From positions 1 through 64,000 of the forward strand of contig CALANS010000130.1 of the NCBI GenBank assembly GCA_937926105.1: a stretch of 64,000 nucleotides of DNA. Direction: 5' to 3'. The notes beneath the pieces were generated by a model. It made no database searches. It saw nothing but the letters and a program-made list of their open reading frames with translations, and was not told where the DNA came from. Shown here one piece after another: positions 8,211-17,962 of the stretch (its first letter is position 1; each line of letters starts with the position of its first letter). Source of the stretch: an uncultured Actinomycetes bacterium. GTDB taxonomy: Bacteria; Actinomycetota; Actinomycetes; Mycobacteriales; Nakamurellaceae. The position numbers and the translations under genes were made by a program.

Positions 8211-11200
8211 TCATCTAAGCTCCTCATCGACGATGCGCACGGTTTCGATGCTCACGGCGGTGACGCGCTTGATCAGGTCGACGATGTAGGCGGGGTCGTC
8301 GTGTTCGTCGCACCAATCGTTGGGGTCGTTGACGATGCCGGACGCTTTGTCGGTGCGGACCTGGTAGCGGTCCAGGATCCACGCCAGCGCGGAGCGGGGG
8401 CCGAGCATGTATCGGTGGGCGTCGGCGGGAATGCCGGTGACGGTGACGAGGTGGTTGTACACGATCGTCGATGGGTCGTCGATGCGCTTGCCGGTGTCAG
8501 GGTCGATCTTCTTGCCCCAGCGCATCTTGTCTATCCGCCAGGTCTCCCGGTTGGCCGGGTCGGCTCCGGGCTTGAAGCGGACGTCCAGTGGGAAGGGCTC
8601 GACGCTCTCGTAGTTGACGTGCAGGTCGGCCAGGGCGCGGCCGGCGTCGGCGAGTTGGCGGAAGCGAGCCAACGATTCCGGCGTGGGGATGTGCGGGAGC
8701 ATCTTCTTCAAGTCGGCGGCGTAGGCGGCGCGGTAGTCGGGGTCGTGCAATTGGCCGTAGACGGAGTAGAAGATGTCGTCTTTGGTGATCGTGCTGTCGG
8801 ACAGCGTTTCCCGGTAGTGGGCGAGAATGGCGTCGGTGACGTTGTCTACCCGGCTGTAGCCCCACTCGTCGACGGTGCCGTCGGTAGTGTCCTCGGCGAC
8901 CGAGTCGAAGTCGAAGCCCCCGTCGTTAGGTTCGGCCTTCACGTACGTCCAGCGGGGAAAGAACTGCGCGGTGTCAAGCGTGTGCAGGTTCGGCAAGAGA
9001 TCCGTGATGAACGGCGTGAATTCAAAGTGGGAAGCGGGGGCCGTCAATATGATCCCGATGTTGACATGATTCGGGGTCGGGAACATCGCCGGCATCTGTG
9101 ATCGCTCGTGATTCAAGTATCGATCAAAGTATGTCCACTGTCGGCTAAACGGACGATAGGCGCTGGACACTACTCCCTGATCATGATAGGTGATCCGACG
9201 ACCCTTCGCCAGATTCGTGCGTAGGCTCCGCGACCACTTGATGCGGTCTCCCGCTGCAGCCTCGGGTTGGTCTTTCAGGTATTGGGTCACGACCTTCTCA
9301 TCGGGATTGGTGATTCCCAGCCGGTCGCAATAGTTCTGGAGTGGGCGCAGCTCACCGTTGTAGTTGTCGATGAGTCGGCGCACGTTTCCTTCGAGCTCGG
9401 TGCGCGAGTAGTTGTACACCCAGGCGTCCCGGGCGGTTTCGAGGCCTCGCGACAATTCCCGGAACACCATGACCGTGCCGGCGGTGGGTCGCTTGTCTCC
9501 CACTGTCGGCCAGGTGATGAAGGCCTCGCTCCGTTGTTCGATCCAGTCGCCCTCTGCGTTCGGAATGATCGTTGTCCAGGCAGCCCTGTCGAGAGTGGAT
9601 TCACCGAGGATCGCGAGCTTGTCATCGCGGGAGAGGTAGTCGCCGATGTCGCGGTAGTGGATCTGGCAGGGTCCGGTGTGTTTCGGATTCTTGACACCGA
9701 CGATGATGGCGATGGTGTTGCGGCTGCCGGAGCCGAAGATTTTGCCGCCCTCCTTGCGGGACAGTTCGCCTGCCGTACGTTGGTTTCCTCGCAGGTTATA
9801 GATCCACAGGCCGGTGTATTCGTCGGCCAGTGATAGGCGGATGCCGTCGGCGGTGTTGCCGTCGATCCAGCCGCCGTTGGTCACGAACGCCACCACGCCA
9901 GTGTCACCGATGCGATCGGTGGCCCACCGCAGCGCCCGCAGGTACGAGTCGTACAGCGAGTTCTTGTTGGTGGCGGTGGATCGCTTGCCGTAGGTATCGG
10001 CGATGCGTCCGTCCAGAGTCGGGTATTTGATGTTGGCGTTCAGGTCGTTCGCCGAGCCCTGACCGACGGAGTAGGGCGGGTTGCCGACGATGACGGTCAT
10101 CGGGGTGGTCAACTGCTGGGTGATGCGCTGGTTGTTCTGCGGGAACATCACGTCGTCGAAAGTGTCGTCGGCCTCGGTGATCTGGAAGGTGTCGGCGAGC
10201 ACGATCCCATCGAACGGCCGATACCGCGCCGGATTCTCGGTACCGTCGGTTCCGGGTGCGCCGGTCAGGGCGTGGTAGGTGGTTTCGATGTTGACCGCGG
10301 CGATGTAGTAGGCCAGCAGCATGATCTCGTTCGCGTGCAACTCCGAGGCGTACTTGCGGGCCAGGTCGCTGGGGCGGATCAGCCCGGATTGCAGCAGCCG
10401 GGTGATGAAGGTGCCGGTTCCGGTGAACGGGTCCAGGATGTGCACGCCCTGGTCGGTCAGGCCGCGGCCGAACTCGGCGCGCATCACCTGGTCGGCGGCG
10501 CGCAGGATGAAGTCCACCACCTGTGTCGGGGTGAACACGATGCCCAACGCGTCGGCGGTCTTGGCGAAGCCGATCTTGAAGAACTTCTCGTACAGCTCGG
10601 CGATCAACTGCTGCTTGCCCTCTGCGGAGATGACCTCCGCCGCCCGGCGACGCACCGAATCGTAGAAGCCCTGCAACGAGGCAGTCTCGGCGTTCAGCCC
10701 GGCCTGGCCGAGGACGTCAACCATGCGCTGCATCGCGATCGACACCGGGTTGTGGGACGCGAACTCGTGCCCGGCGAACAGCGCGTCGAACACCGGCCGG
10801 GTGATCAGGTGCTGGGCCAGCATCCCCACCGCGTCCGTCGCGGCGATGGAGTCGTTCAGGTTGTCCTTCAGACCCTGATGGAAATGCTGAAACGCCTCCC
10901 GGGTGGCCGGGTCGGCCTTATCGAGGACCGCGGTGATGCGCGTGACCAGCCGGCCGGCGATGTCGGCCACGTCGGCGGCCCACTGCTCCCAGTAGACGCG
11001 GGTGCCGACCTTGTCCACGATCCGGGCAAAGATGGCCTGCTGCCACTCCGCCAGGGAGAACAGCGCCATCTGCCGGGTCAGCGCCGCGTCCCCCGGCGCG
11101 CCGTCACCCCCGCCGGCCCCGTCACCACCTGTACTGGTGTCTCGTTCGATGGATTCGGTGTCTGTGGGTAGCGGGCCGATGTGCCCACCCAATAGCCGGT

Positions 11201-13268
11201 CCGATCCCGCGCTGAGCGCGTCCGCCTTGCTGGTGTTGAGACGGATGGAGTTAACCATCGCGTTGAACCGGTCGTCGTGCGCGCGCAGCGCGTTGAGGAC
11301 CTGCCAGACGACCTTGAACCGCTTGTTGTCCGCCAGGGCCTGGGACGGTTCGATCCCGGCCGGCACCGCTACCGGCAGGATGATGTAGCCGTAGTCCTTA
11401 CCCGGCGAGCGGCGCATCACCCTGCCCACGGATTGCACCACGTCCACGACCGAGTTCCGCGGGTGCAGGAACAGCACCGCGTCCAGGGCGGGTACGTCCA
11501 CCCCCTCGGACAGGCAGCGGGCGTTGGACAGGATCCGACACTCCCCGTCCGGGATGGGCGCCTTCAGCCAGGCCAACTCCCGGCCGCGTTCCAGGGCGTT
11601 GAACGTGCCGTCCACATGGTGCACGTCGCACACCAGGCCCGCGTTCGGCCCGGCCCCGCCGCCGGTGCCGGTGCTGTCCGAGACTTCGTCAGCGCCCTCG
11701 ATCCCGTCACCGTTTTCGGCCTGGTCACGTTCGTCCGAGTCGTTGGTGGTGGCGAGCAGGTCGCGGTAGGCATCCACCACCGCGGGGAACAGCTGCGCGA
11801 CCCGTTTCGAGGAGGCGATGTCCCGGGCGAACGCCACCGCCCGCTGCATCGGCGGCGCGTCGGGCGGGAACGATGATCCGTCCGGTGTCGTTCCGGCCCG
11901 TTTGGCCAGGCCGTTCCAGCAGCCGATGATCTTCGACGCGTCGTCCAGTTGCAGCTCGGAATGGTCGACGGCGAGTTGGAACTGCAGCGGGCCGGCGATG
12001 ACTGACTCGTCCACCGTCAGCACCAGCACCTTGTAGTCGGTCAGCAGGCCGGCATCGACGGCGGCGCCGAAAGGCAGCCGATAGAACTCAGGGCCGAAGT
12101 CGGCCTCGTTGTCCATCGAGGTGATCTCCGCCGAATGCTCCTCGGCTTGCGCCTTGGTCGCGTCGTCGAAGATCCGCGGAGTGGCCGTCATGTACAACCG
12201 GCGGGCGGCCTTGACGTAGTCGGGGTCGTGAATGCGGACGAAGTTGGACTCCTCAGCCCCCGCCAACGTGACCCCCGTCGTGCGATGCGCCTCGTCGCAG
12301 ACCACCAGATCGAACCCGTCCACCCCATGCTCGTGTTGCGCGCCGGCGACGGTGGGCAGCGACTGGTAGGTGGAGAACACCACCGTCAAGCCGGCCGCCC
12401 GCTTCCGGTGCGCCATCTCCGCGGCCAGCCTGGCGGGGTCTGTGGTGACCGGGATCTGCACGTCGTGCGCGCGGACGTCCTCCGCCGCCCGGGACACCTT
12501 CGAGTCCGAGCACACCCCGAACGCCCTGATGTCCAGCTCGCTCTGCGCGGTCCACTCGCGCAGCGTCTGGGACAACAACGAGATCGAGGGCACCAGGAAC
12601 AGCACCCGCGCGGCCCCGCCCTGATCGGCGGCGATCCGTTCGGCGATCTTCAACGCGGTGAACGTCTTGCCCGTGCCGCACGCCATGATCAGCTTGCCCC
12701 GGTCGCTACCCTCCGCGAAACCTTGCAGGACTGCCTGCACCGCGGTCTGCTGGTAGGGCTTGAGCTGATGCGGCTCCGCCAGGGAAAGCTCCACCTCCAA
12801 CTGCCCGGACGGCCAGGCGATGTCCCAATCGATCGGCGACTCTGCGATCTCCGCCAGGCCGATGCGCTGCACCTCGGTGAACTGGTCGGCCAGCGCCTCC
12901 TCCGCGTGCTTGGACCAGTGATCCGTGGTGGAGATGATGATCCGATTGGAGAACGGCTTCTTGCCCGAGGCGGTGAAGAACGAGTCGATGTCGGCCTTGG
13001 CCAGGGTGTGGGTCGGCTCATAGAACTTGCACTGGATCGCCGTCAACTCACCGGTGTCGCGTTCCCTCGCGACCAGGTCGATGCCCGTATCGACCTTGCC
13101 GTCCCGGCCCGGCCAGTCCAGCCACCCCCACACCCCGTCGTACTGCTGGGACAGCACCGGATCGAGCTGGAAGTAGCGCACCATCAGCTGCTCGAACTTG
13201 CTGCCCCGCTCGGCGTTGGACGGCAACGTGCGCAACGCGTCGATCACCTCATGTACCGACGTGCCCAC
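8211..13268 (-). CDS. Single-chain restriction-modification enzyme (type ISP-like)
   Basis: One 1685-aa chain holds all activities. An Mrr/PD-(D/E)xK-like nuclease is at the N-terminus (DTGIDLVARE with D64, then IQCKF with Q79 and K81). A superfamily 2 helicase follows, with Walker A ACGTGKT near 196-202, CDEAH at 324-328, TATPR near 361 and QSVGRVMRR near 612-620. An adenine-N6 methyltransferase has motif I DPFTGTGTF at 946-954 and NPPY at 1063-1066. The last 500 residues would hold the target-recognition part. This order matches LlaGI-type (type ISP) enzymes, which move along DNA and cut when two converge. GTG at 13268 follows a strong GGAGGTGA site. Two glycine/aspartate-rich linkers (near 510-545 and 708-728) interrupt the helicase region. 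Exact sequence specificity cannot be predicted. Confidence 0.92.
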   Translation of the reverse strand: MGTSVHEVIDALRTLPSNAERGSKFEQLMVRYFQLDPVLSQQYDGVWGWLDWPGRDGKVDTGIDLVARERDTGELTAIQCKFYEPTHTLAKADIDSFFTASGKKPFSNRIIISTTDHWSKHAEEALADQFTEVQRIGLAEIAESPIDWDIAWPSGQLEVELSLAEPHQLKPYQQTAVQAVLQGFAEGSDRGKLIMACGTGKTFTALKIAERIAADQGGAARVLFLVPSISLLSQTLREWTAQSELDIRAFGVCSDSKVSRAAEDVRAHDVQIPVTTDPARLAAEMAHRKRAAGLTVVFSTYQSLPTVAGAQHEHGVDGFDLVVCDEAHRTTGVTLAGAEESNFVRIHDPDYVKAARRLYMTATPRIFDDATKAQAEEHSAEITSMDNEADFGPEFYRLPFGAAVDAGLLTDYKVLVLTVDESVIAGPLQFQLAVDHSELQLDDASKIIGCWNGLAKRAGTTPDGSSFPPDAPPMQRAVAFARDIASSKRVAQLFPAVVDAYRDLLATTNDSDERDQAENGDGIEGADEVSDSTGTGGGAGPNAGLVCDVHHVDGTFNALERGRELAWLKAPIPDGECRILSNARCLSEGVDVPALDAVLFLHPRNSVVDVVQSVGRVMRRSPGKDYGYIILPVAVPAGIEPSQALADNKRFKVVWQVLNALRAHDDRFNAMVNSIRLNTSKADALSAGSDRLLGGHIGPLPTDTESIERDTSTGGDGAGGGDGAPGDAALTRQMALFSLAEWQQAIFARIVDKVGTRVYWEQWAADVADIAGRLVTRITAVLDKADPATREAFQHFHQGLKDNLNDSIAATDAVGMLAQHLITRPVFDALFAGHEFASHNPVSIAMQRMVDVLGQAGLNAETASLQGFYDSVRRRAAEVISAEGKQQLIAELYEKFFKIGFAKTADALGIVFTPTQVVDFILRAADQVMRAEFGRGLTDQGVHILDPFTGTGTFITRLLQSGLIRPSDLARKYASELHANEIMLLAYYIAAVNIETTYHALTGAPGTDGTENPARYRPFDGIVLADTFQITEADDTFDDVMFPQNNQRITQQLTTPMTVIVGNPPYSVGQGSANDLNANIKYPTLDGRIADTYGKRSTATNKNSLYDSYLRALRWATDRIGDTGVVAFVTNGGWIDGNTADGIRLSLADEYTGLWIYNLRGNQRTAGELSRKEGGKIFGSGSRNTIAIIVGVKNPKHTGPCQIHYRDIGDYLSRDDKLAILGESTLDRAAWTTIIPNAEGDWIEQRSEAFITWPTVGDKRPTAGTVMVFRELSRGLETARDAWVYNYSRTELEGNVRRLIDNYNGELRPLQNYCDRLGITNPDEKVVTQYLKDQPEAAAGDRIKWSRSLRTNLAKGRRITYHDQGVVSSAYRPFSRQWTYFDRYLNHERSQMPAMFPTPNHVNIGIILTAPASHFEFTPFITDLLPNLHTLDTAQFFPRWTYVKAEPNDGGFDFDSVAEDTTDGTVDEWGYSRVDNVTDAILAHYRETLSDSTITKDDIFYSVYGQLHDPDYRAAYAADLKKMLPHIPTPESLARFRQLADAGRALADLHVNYESVEPFPLDVRFKPGADPANRETWRIDKMRWGKKIDPDTGKRIDDPSTIVYNHLVTVTGIPADAHRYMLGPRSALAWILDRYQVRTDKASGIVNDPNDWCDEHDDPAYIVDLIKRVTAVSIETVRIVDEELR

Positions 13269-13392
13269 CCGTCACCTCCGCTCACCCGGCCGCGCCACGC
13301 CCCGAACCGACCGAACTGGACGTTACCGGCTTCAACCGACAGGGCGCAGCATCAGGCGCCCATCCGCGCCGCAGCGCGTTCGTTGGGGTGGA

Positions 13393-16300
13393 TCAGTGGC
13401 CACCGACGGCGGCGCGGGAACCGCTGGCGTCGCTGTGCTCGCGCCAACGGTTGCGAAGCCGGGTGAGGACCTCGAACGTGCGGGGCGGCAGGTCTTCCTC
13501 GCCGGCATTGGCAACGAGTTGTCGTGCGTAGGCTTCGGCGGCAGCTTCGTCGTCTTGGGCTTGAGCGGCGGCGATCAAATCCAGCAAGGGAACGTCGTCG
13601 AACGCGCCGCTGGACAGCGCCACGTGCGCGGCTCGGGCGGCCTGTTCGGGCTCACCGTCGCCGAGGTGTCGGACAGCCACCGTATGGGCGGTGTCAACGA
13701 TCATCGCCTGGTATTCGAAGTCGAGGCGGGCGTTGGATTCGACGAGCCAGCCCCAGCCGCCGCGGGCGCGGCCGCCATCGGCGTCGATCCCGTCGAACGG
13801 CGGCCCGTCGACGAGGTCCAGCGCCGCCCACAGATCCTGCAGGCCGTCGGCACCGCGTGCCGTGCCCCTCACCCGTAGCCGGCGGAACAGTTCGGCGTCG
13901 ATGAGGGCGGCCGGGATGGAGTACCGGGCGACGCGTCCTTCGAAGGTCGACACCAGGTAGTCGTTCCCGGTTGCCGGGTCTTGCCCGAGCACCGCGCGCA
14001 CCGACTGCAGCGCCTTGCGAACCTTCGCCTTGCCGGCAACGTCTGCCTCCCCGGGCCACATGATGGTGGCGAACTCCGCGGCCAGCATGCCCCGATCACG
14101 GGTCGCCAGCAGCGTGACGGCCTCAGTCTGGAAGTGATCGGGGCGCGAAGGCACGGCTCCGGTCGGCTCGGCGGTGGGTCCGGTGGACACGCGAGGGCAG
14201 CCGAGCAGCCGCACCTTCGGTCGCGGGCAGGAGGGGTCGTGCCATGCGGCGAGGTCGGCGTCCAGGTCCGGGTCGGCTTCCTCGACTTGCGAGCGTTGCC
14301 GTAGGTCGACGGTCGGTGCGAGTGCGGCGATGTCGGTGGTGGTGGTCGCGGCGCGCTGCAGGTAGGTGCGCGCGTCCAGCGGCAGCGCCGAATTCGATGT
14401 TTCTGACGACGGTTGGGCCGTCGCCAACCGGACGGGCGGTCTTGTCGCGGGGGCCACGGGTGCATCCGCAGGTGGGTGTTGGCCGGGCACGGCGGCACCG
14501 TCGATGTCGTCGCGCCCGGGCGTGGGTGCGGTCAGGGCGCCGCAGGCATCGGCGTGCCGGTCCCACGGGGCGTTGCCGTGTGCCGGCGGGGCTGGCTGGT
14601 CCTGGCCGGTGGCGGCTGCGGCCAGCAGCTGCGCCAGGGGCGCCGCCTCGTCTTCCGGCAGCCGGCACGCCGTGAGCTGCACACCCAGGCCGGGGATCGT
14701 CAGGACGCCCTGCGCGTCGAGGGTCATCTGCCAACCCGCAGGCCCGGCCGCGGGATCGGGGTAGGCGGCGAACACGACTGCCACGGCTCGCCGGGGCCCA
14801 GCGGCGCCGATCGCTGCGCGCAGGTTCGCGAGCTCTTCCCGGTCGGCAGCGCTGCGGGGGGCGACCAGCAGCACGGTCGGTGCCCACTGGTCGGCGGCGA
14901 TGTCGTGTAGCCGGCCGTTCAGCACGTCGGTCTCGAGTTCGGTCAGTGCGGTAGTCACGGACGCCAGCCGGCGAGTGATCGTGGCGGTTGCCGCTGCCAG
15001 GTTGGCGCTGTGCGACAGCCGCTGCGGGTTGGCGGCGACGAGTTCCTCGCCGAAGCCCACGAGCAGGACCTGCAGCATCTCCGACCAGGCATTGTGGGCC
15101 AGTTCCGCGGCGATGAACCTCGCCAGGTCGACGCACCTGTCGGGATCGCCGGCAAGGGATGCCAGGGCGATGCGTTCGAGGTCGAGCAGCCAGTGTTGTC
15201 CTTTGGCGGTGCATCCGATGGATGCGAGCGTCGGGTAGGGCGCCAGGGTCGAGTCGCGCAGTGCCTCGTCGTAGGGCAACGGGTCCTCGGCCCGGAGGTG
15301 CCACCGGCCGCCGTCGTCGTCTGCCCGCCAGGGCGCCGGCGCCTGCTGGTTCGGCGTTGCCAGTACCAGCGTGAGTTCGTCGTCGGTCATTGCGGCTGCG
15401 ATCACGTCCGGCAGCACGCCGTCGGGGATGCCGGCCACCGTCTGGGTCAGGCTGCGCAGCGCCCGGTCCAGCCAGGCCACCCTGGGGGCGCCGACGCTGC
15501 CGGCGGCCAGCACGGCCCGCTCCGTGTCTTCCAGGCCTGGGGGCGTCGCGGCGATGATTCGTCCGGGGCGGCGGCGTCGTTGCTGGCGGCGGCGCAGCCA
15601 CAGCAGTGTGGTGGCGCTTCCTCCGGCGAGCAGCAGTCCACCCGCGGTGAACGCCACCATCGGCATGTGTCCGCCGGCTGGCGCCGGGGCGGCATGCTGC
15701 TGGGTCAGGGCGGGCTGGGCCGTGGTTATCGGTGCGGTGGATGTTGTCGGCGCCGTGGTGGCGGTGCCGGCCGTCAAGGTCCCGGTCGATCCGGCTCCGG
15801 CGGCGGCGGCCGTCGTGGACGTGGCCGGGGACTGCGGTGCGGGATCCCCAGATGTAGCCGTGGTTGCAGGTGCGGCAGGTGGTGCGGGCGACCTGGCCTG
15901 ATGTGCGGCAGGTCCGGTCGAGCTGGTCGTCGGCTGGGTGGGCGGGAGCTCCGGCGCCCGGGCGGCCGGCTCGTGCTGCACCGGGAATGCGGCGGCCGGT
16001 GTTGCCGGGTGCTGGGTGGGTACGGGGATGGTCACGGTCCAGCCGGGCCAGATCACGTTGGGGTCGGTGAAGTACTGTCCGTCGGGTTCGGCGCGGCCCT
16101 GGTTGGCGGCGAAGGCTTGCGGCCAGTCGTCACCGTCACCGGTCACCCTTTCCACGATGCCGGACAGCGTGTCGCCCGGCTGCACCTTTACCTGGACAGC
16201 GCGGCCGGTACCGGCTGTCGGGACCGGTCCGTCGCCGGTCGGCGTTCCGGGGTGGATGAGCCCTGGACCGGAGGCGTCGGCAGGCAGTGTCAGGATCTGC

Positions 16301-17019
16301 CCGGGGCGGATCTCGTTGTCCGCGCCGATGATGGTGGTGTTCAGGTGGACGATCTGGGGGTAGCGCAACGGATCGTGCAGGTATCGCTGCGCGATGCCCC
16401 ACAGCGTGTCGTGGCGTTGCACCCGGTAGCAGGGCAGCGCCGCCGAGGACTTGAGTGCGGAGTACCCGGCCGTCGAGTCCGGAATGCGCGACACGGCAAG
16501 GCCATGGGCGGCGGCGTGCGCCGAGGTGTGTTGCGCGGTAGCGGCGGTGGTCACGGTGACGGGGGCAGCCGGCAGCGGCGGCGGGTCGGCCGCGGCAGTG
16601 GCGATGCCGGCTACGCTCGGCGTGATCATCAAACCGATCACGACGGCGGCGACCAGGGCGGCCACGGGCCGCCGGAACGCCCCCAGGCCGGGCAGCCGCC
16701 ACGCCGGGCGGCGACGGGCGAGGCCGGCCAGCTCGCCGATCAGCGACAGGGTAAACAGCGCCCAGCACAGCCACACCCCGGCGGCCAGCAGCACAGCCAC
16801 CAGGCGGCCGTCATCCCGCGTGGTCAGTTCGTGCCATATGCCGGAGAGAGTTGGCACGCCGTGGGGCAGCATCTGCATCCGGATCATCAGCAGCGGCACC
16901 CCGGCCACCACTGCTACGAGCACGATCAGCGCACCGACGGCGCGGGCCAGCGCCATCGGTCGGCCGCCGCGCGGCGAAGCCGATTGTTTTGCTTGGTGTT
17001 TCGTGCTGCTGTTGTTCAT
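13393..17019 (-). CDS. Large membrane protein with two LysM domains and a BTAD-like C-terminus
   Basis: This 1208-aa protein has three transmembrane helices near 24-48, 72-97 and 118-141. LysM repeats lie at about 197-247 (YRVQRHDTLWGIAQRYL) and 276-333 (VQPGDTLSGI), where peptidoglycan binding is expected. A Pro/Ala/Thr-rich stretch follows, then a fourth helix near 455-480 and a long cytoplasmic part. The C-terminus resembles the DNA-binding-plus-BTAD arrangement of SARP regulators: a winged-helix-like stretch (VRKALQSVRAVLG) followed by helical repeats. Such proteins occur beside actinobacterial Tad loci. It may anchor the pilus machine to the wall or sense wall state (inference). It overlaps the preceding gene by ATGA and is the last gene of the pilus operon. 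Confidence 0.85.
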   Translation of the reverse strand: MNNSSTKHQAKQSASPRGGRPMALARAVGALIVLVAVVAGVPLLMIRMQMLPHGVPTLSGIWHELTTRDDGRLVAVLLAAGVWLCWALFTLSLIGELAGLARRRPAWRLPGLGAFRRPVAALVAAVVIGLMITPSVAGIATAAADPPPLPAAPVTVTTAATAQHTSAHAAAHGLAVSRIPDSTAGYSALKSSAALPCYRVQRHDTLWGIAQRYLHDPLRYPQIVHLNTTIIGADNEIRPGQILTLPADASGPGLIHPGTPTGDGPVPTAGTGRAVQVKVQPGDTLSGIVERVTGDGDDWPQAFAANQGRAEPDGQYFTDPNVIWPGWTVTIPVPTQHPATPAAAFPVQHEPAARAPELPPTQPTTSSTGPAAHQARSPAPPAAPATTATSGDPAPQSPATSTTAAAAGAGSTGTLTAGTATTAPTTSTAPITTAQPALTQQHAAPAPAGGHMPMVAFTAGGLLLAGGSATTLLWLRRRQQRRRRPGRIIAATPPGLEDTERAVLAAGSVGAPRVAWLDRALRSLTQTVAGIPDGVLPDVIAAAMTDDELTLVLATPNQQAPAPWRADDDGGRWHLRAEDPLPYDEALRDSTLAPYPTLASIGCTAKGQHWLLDLERIALASLAGDPDRCVDLARFIAAELAHNAWSEMLQVLLVGFGEELVAANPQRLSHSANLAAATATITRRLASVTTALTELETDVLNGRLHDIAADQWAPTVLLVAPRSAADREELANLRAAIGAAGPRRAVAVVFAAYPDPAAGPAGWQMTLDAQGVLTIPGLGVQLTACRLPEDEAAPLAQLLAAAATGQDQPAPPAHGNAPWDRHADACGALTAPTPGRDDIDGAAVPGQHPPADAPVAPATRPPVRLATAQPSSETSNSALPLDARTYLQRAATTTTDIAALAPTVDLRQRSQVEEADPDLDADLAAWHDPSCPRPKVRLLGCPRVSTGPTAEPTGAVPSRPDHFQTEAVTLLATRDRGMLAAEFATIMWPGEADVAGKAKVRKALQSVRAVLGQDPATGNDYLVSTFEGRVARYSIPAALIDAELFRRLRVRGTARGADGLQDLWAALDLVDGPPFDGIDADGGRARGGWGWLVESNARLDFEYQAMIVDTAHTVAVRHLGDGEPEQAARAAHVALSSGAFDDVPLLDLIAAAQAQDDEAAAEAYARQLVANAGEEDLPPRTFEVLTRLRNRWREHSDASGSRAAVGGH

Positions 17020-17459
17020 CCGCCGACCGCCTGTCCGGTTGTCACGCCGACCTGCAGCTGCGCGGTGTGGGCGCAGGTCGCCGACACTGCAACGCCCAGG
17101 ATCGGGCTCTGCTCGGTGATGGTGACCGACACCGTCACCGCGGCGGGGCCTGTCACCGTCACCTGGAAGTCGGTCACGCCTGCTGAGGTGAGGAATCGTC
17201 TGGCCGCGGCGGCCGCCGACACCGTCTCAGCGGTACCGGGGGTTGGGTATGGCCCGACGCCGATCGCGGCGGCTCGCGCGCCTTCTGCCGCATAGCCGTC
17301 CGCGGATGAGGCGACCTGCAGCCTGGCGCCGACGTCGACGAGGAACACCGTCAGCGCTGCCGCGATCATCACGATGAAGCACGCCAGTACCGACACCGAG
17401 CCGCGATCACCACCGGCCTTACCACGGGCCGGTTGGGTGGTTCGTGCGTCGGTGGTCAT
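17016..17459 (-). CDS. TadE/TadG-like minor pilin-type protein
   Basis: 147 residues. The N-terminus GDRGSVSVLACFIVMIAAAL is a short basic leader, then the DRGS motif and a single hydrophobic helix, as in TadE/TadG pseudopilins. A secreted tail with repeated Val/Thr strands follows. I chose the ATG at 17459 because it overlaps the stop of the upstream gene (ATGA) and removes a low-quality N-terminal extension. It probably sits in the membrane as a minor component of the Flp pilus. The Glu normally found five residues after the cleavage glycine is replaced here, so processing by the prepilin peptidase is uncertain. Confidence 0.8.
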   Translation of the reverse strand: MTTDARTTQPARGKAGGDRGSVSVLACFIVMIAAALTVFLVDVGARLQVASSADGYAAEGARAAAIGVGPYPTPGTAETVSAAAAARRFLTSAGVTDFQVTVTGPAAVTVSVTITEQSPILGVAVSATCAHTAQLQVGVTTGQAVGG

Positions 17460-17962
17460 CCGCGCGCCAAGTCGAGTGGGCTGGCCGCCTGATCGTGCAG
17501 GGTCCGTGATCCGGGCAGGCCGGGTGCGCCGATGTCCGAGAGGTCGACGGTGCACCACACGTTCACCGTCACCGCCGCGGGTGTGCCGGGCGGGGCGGCG
17601 AACCCGGCGACGTCCACCGTGACCTTCACGTCCACACAGTGCAGATCGGCTGCGGCGAGTGCGGTTTGGGCGCTGCTCACGGCGGCTTGTTGTGCCGCAG
17701 CGGGAGTCCGGGCGATCGAGGCGTCGCGGGCCGCGGCGTCGGCAACTCCGTCGATCCGCTGGCCGGCCAGGGCGATCCGTGCACCGATCACCAGCATGGC
17801 CAACACCAGGACGATCACGGGCAGCAGGATCGCCAACTCCACCGACTCCGATCCCCGATCGCCCTGCCACCTGCCGATCCCTGCGTGGACCGGTCTGCGT
17901 GCACCGCGCTGCCCAGAAGGTGCGATCGGCGACCGATCGAGCGAACTCGTGTGGCTGGTCAT
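17456..17962 (-). CDS. TadE-family pseudopilin
   Basis: 168 residues. The sequence GDRGSESVELAILLPVIVLVLAM near residues 34-56 is the TadE signature: a glycine/serine cleavage region, a conserved Glu, and one transmembrane helix. The exported part ends in a short coil. TadE proteins are pseudopilins needed for Flp pilus assembly. A start at 17962 leaves a 33-residue basic leader; this start forms a 4-bp overlap with the previous gene, supporting it. Confidence 0.87.
   Translation of the reverse strand: MTSHTSSLDRSPIAPSGQRGARRPVHAGIGRWQGDRGSESVELAILLPVIVLVLAMLVIGARIALAGQRIDGVADAAARDASIARTPAAAQQAAVSSAQTALAAADLHCVDVKVTVDVAGFAAPPGTPAAVTVNVWCTVDLSDIGAPGLPGSRTLHDQAASPLDLARG

Noticed and set aside
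10272..11171. Plus-strand open frame inside the restriction-modification gene
   Set aside because: Antisense of the helicase-methylase region; Val/Gly/Gln-rich with no recognisable domain.
15010..17295. Long plus-strand open frame (about 760 codons) opposite the LysM protein gene
   Set aside because: It is an artefact of high GC on the complementary strand. Its sequence is Gly/Arg/His-rich with no domain, and the minus-strand LysM/BTAD reading is clearly coding.
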